Shown here in pieces: positions 44,321-54,336 of a DNA stretch of 64,000 nucleotides. Position numbers and translations under genes: made by a program. The notes under the pieces were generated by a model. The model was given only the letters and a program-made list of their open reading frames with translations, did no database searches and was not told the origin of the DNA. Numbering within the stretch: position 1 is the stretch's first letter; each line of letters opens with the position of its first letter. This DNA comes from Dryocosmus kuriphilus (taxonomy: Eukaryota > Arthropoda > Insecta > Hymenoptera > Cynipidae): NCBI GenBank assembly GCA_038277395.1, contig CM076193.1, positions 171,966,711 through 172,030,710 of the forward strand, given 5' to 3'.

Positions 44321-45924
44321 TGTTCCGTCGAAATCCGACGTCACAATCACGATATTTAAACTTTCATACAGATGGCACCAACGACTCGGAAGTCTCTTCC
44401 GAATCGGTGGCGCGATCATAAAAAGGGCAAGGGGCGAAACGAAGAAAGAGGGCGCCAGTTGCCTCGGAGCTGATTGGTTATAGCAATTCTCGCGCGCGAA
44501 AGGGAAAAAGAGGGCGCCAGTGGGCTCGAGGCTGATTGGTTATAGAAATTCTCGCGCGCGAAAAGGAGAAAGGGGGCGCCAAGTATCTGTAAGCCGATTG
44601 GCTCCAGGGGTGGGGGAGCGCAAAGAACATAACAAAGGCGCGAATTAATTCCGGGCTGATTGGTTCCGCGGACTTTTGCGCGCGAAATAGAGAATAAAAA
44701 AAGAGGGGCGTTATTGAGCATTCAAGGGGGCTGGCTAGGCTGTGAGGCCGATCCATCGCTATCTTTTCGTGGCAGCCATCAGCCTGAGTGGACGGATAGT
44801 CATCACAGCAAAAGATAAGTAACAGCGCGAAACCAATTTAAGTGTCGGTGTAATTTTGGGTAGTTGCTCGTGGGGGTTCGGTCGGGTGGCCGGGCAAGAT
44901 GGAAGTGATAACGCGCGGGCGAAGATAAGTAATAGCGCGAAGCCAATTTAAGTGTCGGTGTAATTTTGGGTAGTTGCTCGTGGGGGTTCGGTCGGGTGGC
45001 CGCGCGAGATGGAAGTGATAACGCGTGGGCGAAGATAAGTAATCGCGCGAAGCCAATTTAAGTGTCGGTGTAATTTTGGGTAGTTGCTCGTGGGGGTTCG
45101 GTCGGGTGGCCGCGCGAGATGGAAGTGATAACGCGTGGGTAAAGATAAGTAATAGCGCGAGAACAATTTATTCGACAGCACACGTTCCATATGTGTTGTC
45201 GAGCGGCGAACAAGGAGACGATTATTCGATACATTATTCTGCATTTGCCGTCGAGCGGTAAATGAACAATTTATTCGACAGCACATGTTCCGTATGTGTT
45301 GTCGAGCGGCGAAGAAGGAGACGATTATTCGATACATTATGCTGCATTTGCCGTCGAGCGGCAAATGAATTGCACTCTCCCGCAAGTGGGAGTGATTTTC
45401 GTTCATCCTCACGTGGTAACGACTCGTTATTTTTGCATGCCAATTTACATTATCACATCAATTGTCAACTGCCCACGGGGACGATTTGACTGTGTTAGGA
45501 ACTGACAATTCCGCACAGTACTGCATTTGCCGTCGAGCGGCGAATGAATCTGCACTCTCCCGCAAGTGGGAGTGATTTTCATTCATCCTCACGTGGTGAA
45601 CGACTCGTTAGCAGCGCTGCGCATTTTTTGTTTCATAAGTATAATTTTCATCACGTTCTTGTTTCATCACAACATTGTATTCAAATAGTTTGCCTATTCA
45701 AAGGTTTGGGTTGTTTAGTTCTTCAATAAAAAGGGTTTTTTGCACGTTGCTTTTTCCCTTTAAGTTGTGTGTTTTATTTCTTACCTTTCTTCGCATCCCC
45801 TTCATTTAATTGACTTGGAAAACTTGAAGTTAGATTTAAACTTTAAAGATTTATAAGAACTAATTAGTGCGAATAATTTCAGCCTATTCATGATGAATCG
45901 ACTGGAAGTTAAAACTACAGAACA
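44321..45924 (+). repeat. BEL/Pao 3' LTR, 1604 bp
   Basis: Same as the 5' LTR but with one 62-bp unit fewer (1666 minus 1604), and small differences such as GGGCAAGATGG in place of GCGCGAGATGG. The 110-bp units start at about 44839, 44949 and 45059. Confidence 0.93.
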
Positions 45925-45929
45925 ATCAT

Positions 45930-46466
45930 AGATAAAGTTCCAGAAACTCATACAGCTGAAACAATACACAGAAATACACTAGGTAAAGGTATGTCGTATC
46001 AGTAACTAAGAACGTATTTCTTACAGAATGATCGTCCAAAATCAGAGGTAACTGTACATCACAGTGTGACAAACATTGCATCAAAAAGAGCACAGAAATG
46101 TGCACGTTGTGGAGAGATTGGTCACCACTTCAAGAATTGTCCCCTTCCACATGAACAGTTGTGTTACGTGTGTAAAAAGATCACCACACACGTTGTTCGA
46201 GATTGTCCAGATGCCACGGAAAAGGATCGTTTCCGGAGCAGGAAGAGAGTGAGCGACAGAGGAGTCGTGATCGTCGTTACAGCCCTAAGCAAAGGGACAA
46301 TCGCTCGAAGAAAGACTTTAAGGGTAGAGATGAAAGTCGTAGCCCAAGGAGGTACGGAAACCAAGGTCGATTTCAAATGAAACAAGGTTTTGTCAATCAG
46401 GAGAATGAGAAACGTGATGGAAGTAACTCCAAAGATTCTGGAGATAAATCAGCAGAAAAGAAGTAG
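45930..46466 (+). pseudogene. Gag-like gene of the LTR element, zinc-knuckle end
   Basis: Continues the gene split by the BEL/Pao element. A short spliceable segment (GTATGT...TTCTTACAG, 45989-46025) may or may not be a real intron, being only about 37 bases. From 46066: CARCGEIGHHFKNC and CYVCKKITTHVVRDC, two CCHC-type knuckles. After a frameshift near 46230 the tail is rich in Arg, Ser, Asp and Lys (ERQRSRDRRYSPKQRDN, DESRSPRRYGNQGRF). It ends TAG at 46464-46466. Alternatives: a captured host RNA-binding protein. Confidence 0.55.
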
Positions 46467-46551
46467 TCAAAGGCGGCTCCATATGATTAATGGCAAGCGC
46501 TACCAAAGAGTTAATCATCATAGACGCAATCGAGTTATTAGTATTACAGTT

Positions 46552-46560
46552 GGGAGGGAG
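46552..46560 (+). promoter_or_regulatory. Polypurine tract of the LTR element
   Basis: GGGAGGGAG directly abuts the 3' LTR start TGTTAACTTAAC. Confidence 0.8.
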
Positions 46561-46835
46561 TGTTAACTTAACAACAGCAATACTTGGAACACTAGATTTG
46601 ATGTAAGGAAGTGGCGCCTCCTATAATTTGAAAAGTATGCATGTGTGTGTGAGCGTGGGTTCGCACTCATTTGTTCCGGATTTTCGACGAAGTAGTACGC
46701 AGCAAGGTAGACTGCAGAGTGGTCATGTTCGCTATACTCGAAAGCTCAAACTTCTCTATATTTGTTAAAATAAATGTTTCTCAATTTCGGCCTAATCAAG
46801 TGTGTTTTATTGTGTCTTAGCTACTAATAATAATA
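46561..46835 (+). repeat. 3' LTR of the LTR element, 275 bp
   Basis: Matches the split 5' LTR (28917-29073 and 34589-34705) with about a dozen differences visible by eye. It is followed by the duplication TAATA. Confidence 0.92.
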
Positions 46836-46840
46836 TAATA

Positions 46841-47998
46841 ATCATAAACTGGACTGTAAGAATATGAATAAATGTAGAGCAGTAATGTAAACTAAAAAAA
46901 AATAGAATATTAAAATTTCAAAATTATAGATTTAAAGAAAAAGTTCCATTTTGTATTTACGCCTGTGTTTATTAGAAACAAATTCAAACATACAATCACC
47001 CCAATTGCCAAAAACATGTACCAACAAGTGTAGCATTTTCTTTACATTGCAATTATGATGTCTCGCTGTCTGAGCTTAAAGGTTATCGAGGGCAAGATTG
47101 TATAAACTGGTTTATGATAGAATTAAAACGAGTATCTGATGAAGTAGATTCTCGTATAAAAAATATTATTCCAATGGACCGTTTAACATTGCAACAAGAG
47201 CGAGAATTCAAAACGGCAAAAAAACTGTCACATTTGTGAAGAATCTTTTTCCAAAGATGGTGAAACTAAACATCGCGATCATGATCAATTTACAGGTAAA
47301 TATCGCGGAGCGAGTCATCCAGCTTGTAATATTAACTATAAAGACACACACGTGATTCCTGTAGTTTTACATAACTTGTCTGGATATAATGCACATTTTA
47401 TTATAAAAGACTTACCTACAAGTTTTGAAAGTGGCATTCAATTATTGACTATAAACAAAGGAAAACATATATCTTTTACAAAACATGTGGAAGGCACAAA
47501 TGTAGAGCTTCGATTTATTGATTCATTTAGATTTATGCCTAGTAGTCTTGAAAAGCTGGCATCATACCTAAATAACGATGAATTTAATTTATTGACAAGA
47601 AAAGGGGTTTTGCCTTACGATTATATTGACTGTTGGCAAAAATTGCAGGAAAAAAGCTTTTTATCACAAATTAAATGATTCCGATATTTCAGAACAAGAT
47701 TATCAACCTGCATGTAAAGTATGGGAAAAATTTAATTTGAAAACTTTGGGCGAATACTTTGACTTATATTCAAAAACAGATGTTTTACTTTTGGCTGACA
47801 TTTTTCAAAATTTTAGAAAAACTTGTTTTTCCACATACAGCTAAGATCCATTACACTATTACACAGCACCGGGACTCGTTTTTTATGCAATGTTAAAATA
47901 TAGCGGTATTGAGCTTGAATTGTTTACTGAAATAGAAAAGCTGTTATTTATTGAAAAAGGAATTCGAGGTGGGGTTTCCCAATGCTCAAACAGGTTGA
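46841..47998 (+). pseudogene. PolB gene, exonuclease to start of polymerase domain
   Basis: Starts with the second half of the Cys/His finger interrupted at 28911 (HKLDC). Decayed sequence with several frame changes follows to about 47230, then a CHICEESF and HRDHDQFTGKYRGASHPACN motif, HNLSGYNAHFIIKDLP (exonuclease motif region), [59 protein letters not shown] and finally [10 protein letters not shown]. This order is that of protein-primed-type family B polymerases of Polinton-like elements. The frame stops matching at about 47998, before the palm catalytic motifs. Confidence 0.8.
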
Positions 47999-48586
47999 AA
48001 CGGTTCGATACATTCCCATATTCATATCATGATAGGTGGGATAGAGAAGCGTGAAGCCAAGGCGATTAATAAGATAAAATGAGATAGTAGTAACAGCTCA
48101 AGGCACGCGAATAATCATACGAATATATAGGTCACCAGGCCAGTAGGAAAAATCAAATTTTCTGTGCACCTGATGGGGCCCGAAGGAGAGAAGACCAGCG
48201 ATATCAAGGCACGCTGGCAATATATTGAGAGAATCGCGACGATTGAGACTCTCTTCGTCAAACCGACCATCGGGACGGTCGACTCGCGGACCCTCTGGGA
48301 ATTCCTCGGGCGGCCGACTTAGATTCATCACCGGCCAACGGGCTTCTTCAGCATAGGTTAGCTTGAGCATCTAGGACTCCACGTAAGTAAAGGTATATGT
48401 TCTAAAAGAACATAGAGAATAATTATTCCTCATTGTGAAGATTCGCCAAATGTCCTCAGATTGGACTGAACTGTTCTCATTGTATATATGGTGTATAAGT
48501 AACAAAATATCGCTACTTAGACATCTGAAAAGTAATTTGTTTAAGAGAAATAGATTTGTTAATCAGAAAATTAACCTGGATTTATT
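47999..48586. other. Unexplained 589-bp segment inside the polymerase gene
   Basis: Homology to the polymerase stops after [10 protein letters not shown] and this sequence replaces it. It contains a minus-strand open frame (48098-48370, RWPVMNLSRPPEEFPEGPRV) of no known family. No inverted ends or target duplication were found. It may be a fragment of another element plus a deletion, since the polymerase palm region is missing from the window. Confidence 0.35.
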
Positions 48587-48590
48587 TTAA

Positions 48591-51455
48591 CCCTCTAGTG
48601 GGATGGTCCGCCTGACAGGCGGATATAGTTCAGTGATTTTCCGTTAGGGATCGCACCAAGCCGCCGGTTGACTTAAGCGTCTAGATATGTTTCAGTAGGA
48701 TTCCGGTCGAGACCTGAGTGAGTTCCCGCCCGTCCTCCACTACCTCGTTTTAAGGTAGTTACGTTTATAAAAAAAGTTACACCATCTACTAGGAGGAGCA
48801 TCCCACTAACGTATGATCTAGCGTCCGCCTAGTAGACGGAGCATCCCACTAATGCATGTTTTGGTGTCCGCCAGGTAGACGAAGACTTTTATTGATTATT
48901 TTTTCTTCTCTTTGAGTAAATGATGGGATCAGATCGACCACGGCGAGCCCCATTTTCTCAGCGTACGCAAAGGATTATAGCCCTTTCATTAGAGTCAGAT
49001 GGCAGCGATTCCGAAATCGATGACAATGACTCTTAAGTCCCTGATGACTTCGCAGTTGAGGATTCCGACCACGACAGTGATTCGGAAATGGAGGATGACT
49101 CACCTCAAGACAATTCATCAGCAACAAGCCGAGGAGCGGAAACAAGTGCTACTCAGCAAGGCGGATCAACAAGCGGCCAAAGTTCGACAGACCAAGGTAC
49201 AACAAAATATTACGGTAAAAATAAGTTTGAGTGGAGTGCCATACCACTTCACTAAGGATCAAAATCGGCTATGTGTAACACGATAAGAATACGACTGAAT
49301 AAGTCTCAAGGGCCAGCTGCAGATTTAGGGACATCACCCACTCCTGAACAAATATGGAAACTTTTTTTTACAGACACAATGATTTATGAAATCGTAAAAT
49401 ATACGAACGTAAAATTGGCAAAAATGCGAGAGAAGCTTGTCCACAAAGACGACTTTCAGTATAGAGATACTAATAAAGTAGAAATTGATGCCGTCTTGGG
49501 TCTAATTTTACTTTTCTGTATTTTAAATCCTCGCGTGAATCTTTACGTTCTCATTTTTCGGGCAATACCTACAGAAAAAAACGATGTTTTGTGCTCTTTA
49601 GAGCCCTGCGTTTTGACGATTGTTCTAGTTGAGATGAGAGGGAAAAAACGGATCCTTTGGCATGCATTTCAAATTTCTTCAATCTCTTTATTGAACAATG
49701 TAAAAATAACTATTCAGTTGGAAGTAACTGCACTGTGGACGAAAGCCTCATACCTTTTCGAGGTAGGGTGCCTTTTCTAGTATACATGCCAAAGAAACCA
49801 GCAAAATATGGCATAAAAGTTATGTGCCTGACAGATGCTCACAACTCTTACCTGTCTATTGCCTATATATATGCAGGTAAAGACACTGATGGATTTACAC
49901 AGTCACCTGAAGAAAAAAAACATCATAAACCAACGCAGGCAGTAATACGGCTTTCAAAATGTTTCTTCGGCACCAACAGGAACCTGACTTGCGATAACCG
50001 GTTCACGTCAGTAGAATTAGTTGAAAGGTTGTTGCAAAATAAGCTAACTTTAGTTGGAACCGTGAGGTGCAATAAACCTCGCATACCACCACAGTTCCTA
50101 CCGAACAAAACCAGACCACCTCAATCAAGCATTTATGGTTTTACTAAGGATATGACTTTGGTGTCTTATGTAACTAAAAAGTCAAAAGCAGTTGTTTTGT
50201 TATCCATCATGCACCACAAACCACTCACTGATCAAAAGAACAAAAACCCCGAAATTATTTCAATCTACAACTTTATAAAATCTGGCGTCGATACAATGGA
50301 TATGAAGTGCAGCAACTCTTCAGCTAACAGGAAAACGCGTAGGTGGCCACTTGCCATTTTTTATTTCATCGTCGCTGTCGCTTCAAACAACTCCTTCACT
50401 CCCTACCGAATGTACCCACGTTCTGCAAAGTTGAAGAGATTTGACTTCATAAAGAATCTTGCTATGACTTTGGTGAAACCATTCCTACTCAGAAGATTGG
50501 AAGGTGGTAGCAAGCTACCTCCCAATTTGAAAAACATCAGTTCACAGGCAGCAGGGTTGAACCATAACCAGCCATCGACCTCAGCATCAGACATCAGAAG
50601 TGACAGATTGGAGAAAAGAAGAAATTGCCGATACTGCCCATATGCCAAAAACAGAATGTCCAACTATAAATGCATAAAGTATGAAAATCCAACCTGCTTA
50701 GAGTGTTCGAAAAAGATATGTAACAGCTGTGTTAAAGGCTGCGTTGATGAGTGATAGTTGAAGACCGATTAGAAAAAAAAAAAACTGTGCCACAGGCAAA
50801 TTTCAAAATATTGTACCTATTTCTTTTGCGAAGCACTGTACTAGTAAGTTTTTCTCTTGTAAGATTTTTACTTTTTGCTTGTTTCAACGTAAAATTATTT
50901 TCAAAAATTCTTTTAGCTGACTTGTTATAATTATTATATTATACGTATAAGCTTTTGGCTGAACGGAAATTTATTGGGTTACCCATTATTCGCTCACGTT
51001 TTTTTTTTTCTGTCTTGTGAGTTGGTCAGAGTGGTGATCTCCATATTAGGATAAGTACCTACATAAACCTTTGACTGATTTTGAATATTTATCATCTATT
51101 TTTTAAGTTTTGTATAAGTGATTTTGTAAGGCTATTTTTATATTTGCCTACCAATAAAAAAAATTGTTTTGCATGCTTTTCTGATTAGAAAAAAAGTTTT
51201 TGTCATTATTTTACATGGCTCAGAGAGAATGAGGGGGGGGGGGGGGGGGGGGGGGGGGTCCAAAATGATTTCCTCAATAGATTGATGTATTCTTATGCCT
51301 GCAAAAATGGTTAAAAGAATTAAAAGATTGGTAACCAGTGAAATTGGCGTATCCGTCTGTCAGACGGAGGATCCCACTAACCATCTGAAAACGTATCCGC
51401 CTATGAGACGGAGCATCCCACTAACCGAGAAAAAATCGACGATCTCACCAGAGGG
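48591..51455 (+). mobile_element. piggyBac transposon
   Basis: TTAA at 48587-48590 and 51456-51459. Inverted ends CCCTCTAGTGGGATG and CCCTCTGGTGAGATCG (right, complement). Subterminal blocks with TCCGCC...GGCGGA and GACGGAGCATCCCACTAA occur several times near both ends (48780-48890, 51345-51425). A 26-base G run lies at 51233-51258. 50757-51232 is AT-rich 3' sequence without a gene. Confidence 0.92.
48920..50754 (+). pseudogene. piggyBac transposase, inactive
   Basis: Starts MMGSDRPRRAPFSQRTQRII, followed by an acidic Ser/Asp/Glu stretch. TAA at 49034-49036 and 49253-49255 lie in frame; further shifts between about 49590 and 49660 break the DDE domain entry. The long final frame (49657-50754) has NCTVDESLIPFRGRVPF, KPAKYGIKVMCLTDA, NLTCDNRFTSVELVERL (Asp), SGVDTMDM (Asp region) and a cysteine-rich tail (CRYCPYAKNR, CLECSKKICNSCV). 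These are the landmarks of DDE_Tnp_1_7 transposases. It is inserted in the polymerase gene of the large element. Confidence 0.9.
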
Positions 51456-51477
51456 TTAATATATCAACTCGCAGTTC

Positions 51478-52000
51478 CCAACGTTTACGATTATAGTAAA
51501 CGAGATTCACAAAAATTTGATACTTTGTCTATTCACCAAATAATGCTTACGGAATACGCCTTCTAAATAACAAAGTATTGGGTTTGATGAAGGATGAACT
51601 TAATGGTAAAATAGTAACAGAATTTATTGGTTTGAGAGCAAAATTATATGCACACAAAGTTTTGGGTGAAGAGGGGGAGAAAAAGAAAGCTAAAGGTATA
51701 AAAGGTTTTACGTTAAGAACAATAACATTCGAGGACTATAAACACTCTCTCATATCTTGCCAAACCCTGATCCGAACTCACCATCTAATCCGAAGTAGAA
51801 AACTTGAAGTGCAATCTATTAAACAAGACAAGATTGCACTCATTTGGCATGGTGATAAGCGTGTTCTTATACCTGGTCAAACTGAGACTCTTCCATGGGG
51901 TTATAAAAATAAAACGTACGAACCCATGGAAGTGGACGATAATGTACAAATAATGTACAAATATATGTATTATAAAAATTGTACCTATAGATGCATTTGA
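51478..52000 (+). pseudogene. PolB gene, C-terminal part
   Basis: Up to 51577 the sequence is frame-shifted. From 51578: GLMKDELNGKIVTEFIGLRA followed by KLYAHKV, KKAKGIKGFTLR, TFEDYKHSLI, IRSRKLEVQSIKQDKIAL and LPWGYK. This is the typical C-terminus of Polinton/adintovirus-like polymerases (recall), where nothing but the thumb side remains. The ORF ends at 52000. The missing palm motifs are not elsewhere in the window. Confidence 0.78.
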
Positions 52001-52138
52001 CCCACAGAGGCTCTTATTGTATTATATTTACTTAATTGTTACTATTGTATTGTAATAATAATATTATTATTATAAGGTGGTGAGTGAAGTATAGAAAACG
52101 CTGTCATGTAAACATATAATTTGAAAAGAAAAAAGAAA

Positions 52139-52144
52139 AATAAA
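52139..52144 (+). terminator. AATAAA polyadenylation signal
   Basis: Lies 140 bases after the polymerase stop and just before the end of a convergent minus-strand gene. Confidence 0.5.
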
Positions 52145-52159
52145 CATTACTGTCTTAAA

Positions 52160-52620
52160 CTAATATTGGTGACGCCCATTTTCATTTAGGTTTGCATGAA
52201 CACCACCGATTATCAGCTCCAACCGCATTTCGTGGGATCTTGTGACCCCTGCTAACTCGAAATTGTATGCAGTGATAGTTAACACCGCCGCCTCCCTGAT
52301 GTGGGTGAGTGGTTGATGGTGAATCCAGTCGCTTGACACACGAACACCCTCGAGCACATAAACATAGTCAATGCTAGAAAAAAAATTTATAAATGAATGA
52401 ATAGTAAATAAAAGCATGTAAAATATGAAAATGTTAAACTGAATCTGAATGTATATGTGATATATATATATGAGTTAAGTTTTGCAAATAATATGTACTT
52501 ACATTGTTTTTTTAAATTTGTATCTTTAGTAATGTTGTTCCAAGAGGGTTTGTTTACCAGATCACGTAGTGCAAGAAGGAGCTGATGAAACATTAGCACT
52601 GGTCACTGACTTGAAGAATT
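52160..52620 (-). CDS. Small unrecognised two-exon gene convergent with PolB
   Basis: On the minus strand, an upstream exon (MFHQLLLALRDLVNKPSWNN, then ITKDTNLKK) ends at a perfect GTAAGT donor near 52502. A TTTTTTTTCTAG acceptor near 52377 leads into IDYVYVLEGVRVSSDWIHHQ, PLTHIREAAVLTITAYNFEL, AGVTRSHEMRLELIIGGVHA and NLNENG, stop at 52160. Simple joining puts exon 2 one base out of frame, so either an A-run error, another donor or a lesion is involved. The second exon has convincing protein composition. It ends 160 bases from the polymerase stop, tail to tail, which suggests it is a gene of the same element. Function unknown. Confidence 0.4.
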
Positions 52621-52639
52621 ACTTTTTGGTTTGATAGGA

Positions 52640-53170
52640 GATCAGAAATGGTAATGAACTCCTGAAATGAATGCTAACTGATACAGCGGACCCTTTTTGT
52701 TTTCAAGTGTGAGACGTGGGGTTGATAACGATGGAGTGAGTGAGATGCTTGTATAAGAAGCTTTGCTCTTGTAAATTCAAATCCTTTTCTCTTGTTATTT
52801 TCAATTCAGTTATGTGAGTGTGTGCGTTTGTAGTTAAAAAACTCTTATTTTATTGACTTTAAAACAATAATCTATTTTTTAAAATATTATGTTGATAGTT
52901 TCCTTAATATTGAACACTCTTCTTCTTGATTTGGTGAATTTTCCACAACTTTTTGAAATCAATAGTAAAAACTATTAGCTTTGAGTATGTTAAGGGTTTG
53001 ATTAATTTGTAATTAGACACTGCAAAACATATCAATACCCTAAGCAGCTTTTAAAACTTCACCCTCATAAATTTTTATAGCAGTCTTGCAGGCTGAAAGT
53101 ATGTGATTTTTCGAGTTCTTCTCCAACCATTCTTTAGGCATTTTTACAGCTGGTGCAATGAAAATGTATA
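52640..53170. other. AT-rich spacer, nothing recognised
   Basis: No coding frame of note. Confidence 0.45.
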
Positions 53171-53607
53171 TGTTAAGTTATGTGCGTTATACCGATCCCC
53201 CTACTTATGTATACTCTATAGCATGTTCCACAGTTTCGATGGCTGTAGAGACGTGAGTCTTTGTCCTGTCGTACGTCAATCGTCACACCATGAACCGGAC
53301 GCGTAATAATCGAGATCGACTCAGTTAATAAATCTGTTTTTATACAAACTCTATTTTGATTTACCAAACCTTAACAGGTTATGGGCCCAGCACGCTTCCA
53401 CTGCGCAAATTAGTGGAAAATTAACGTTTTGTGAACTGTAAAAGTGATAAAAGTGAGAGTAGAAATCTGGGCGGGAGCGAGATTTAGCGTGCACAGAGAA
53501 ATTGATTGTCCCACTTTCATTACAATTATTTCGATTTTCACCTCCGAAAAGTTGTCAACATGGATAATCGGAACGAGAAAAATCCTAAACGTAAATACGC
53601 AATCTGA
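53171..53607 (+). mobile_element. Second Copia-type LTR with leader, rest deleted
   Basis: An LTR from TGTTAAGTTATG (53171) to CCTTAACA (53376), about 206 bp, with AATAAA near 53325. The primer site GGTTATGGGCCCAGCACGC follows at 53377. A start codon at 53560 opens a 15-codon frame (MDNRNEKNPKRKYAI) that is cut off at TGA. It differs from the LTRs at 28917 and 46561, so it is a separate family member. No 3' partner was seen. Confidence 0.75.
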
Positions 53608-54327
53608 TGCAATAGTGTAAAAACTCTAAAGTGACAATCTCTCTCTTTCGTAAAAAAAAGAAGTGCTTCTAATGTGTTCACACTAATGTGGTAAAAAAAC
53701 GCCTTTTATATTTAATAGCAATACTAGTTGTTGCTATATCATGTCCGGCAGTGGGCTAAAAATCTTTTGTCATTATGAGAACCTATATGTTCTTTTTCTA
53801 TTTTCTCTGATGTAAACCAACATCTATGATAATGATCTTATACGTCATCATAAATCTTTTTCTCAACTTTAAAATAATTGTCTCTGCTCACTATCGAATT
53901 TGTCCATTTTTTATGTAACTGATGAGGCCAGACGTCGTCCGACGAAAGCTATTGCTAAAATATATAATGCTTAACGACTAGTAGATCAACAAAATTTATT
54001 TAACATCCTCTGAATAACTATTGAGAATAGTTTAATAATGAAAATTGCAAAGCCAGCTGTTAGCGGCAAATTGAAGCCGATAACGTGAACACATGGTGGT
54101 GTACGTGTCGAGACTTGTTGTACCTCGAAAACATGAGTAAGCTTAAGAGAAAGAAAGGAAGAAAGAGAGAGAGAAGAGAGAAAAAAACGCATGAAGCGTA
54201 TCAATAGTCACAATTCGAGTAGCGTGAGTGTTTCGCTTGCTCTAAACGTACATGTGAGGAGAGGAAGTGAACAGGAGAAGCTGTGCGCAAACTTATCGGC
54301 AGGTTCAAGCCTGACCATTTAACACTT
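53608..54327. other. Repeat debris; weak hammerhead-like motif
   Basis: At 53919-53949 CTGATGAG and GACGAAAG are separated by a poorly paired segment. The surrounding sequence resembles Penelope tails. 54130-54190 is a GA-rich run. No gene. Confidence 0.35.
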
Positions 54328-54336
54328 GGCACAATG

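Larger units (their letters stand above)
36893..45924 (+). mobile_element. BEL/Pao LTR retrotransposon, complete
   Basis: Flanked by ATCAT (36888-36892 and 45925-45929). Two long LTRs, a primer site, gag and pol in the BEL order, and a G-rich tract before the 3' LTR. The LTRs are nearly identical apart from one lost repeat unit and scattered substitutions, so insertion was recent, yet pol carries three stops and one frameshift. It lies in the gag-like gene of the surrounding LTR element. Confidence 0.95.
28917..46835 (+). mobile_element. LTR retroelement with Copia-type signals and a gag-like gene but no polymerase
   Basis: Flanked by TAATA at 28912-28916 and 46836-46840. LTRs begin TGTTAA and are about 275 bp. 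A primer site complementary to the initiator Met tRNA segment follows the 5' LTR, and a purine tract precedes the 3' LTR. The only gene is a gag-like frame (34853 to 46466) with zinc knuckles near its end. It is interrupted by a hAT (in the LTR), a Penelope fragment and a BEL/Pao element. Removing these leaves about 3.3 kb with no protease, integrase or reverse transcriptase. Confidence 0.8.

Noticed and set aside
53919..53949. Hammerhead ribozyme
   Set aside because: CTGATGAG and GAAAG are present but the segment between them forms no convincing stem; kept only as a weak note.
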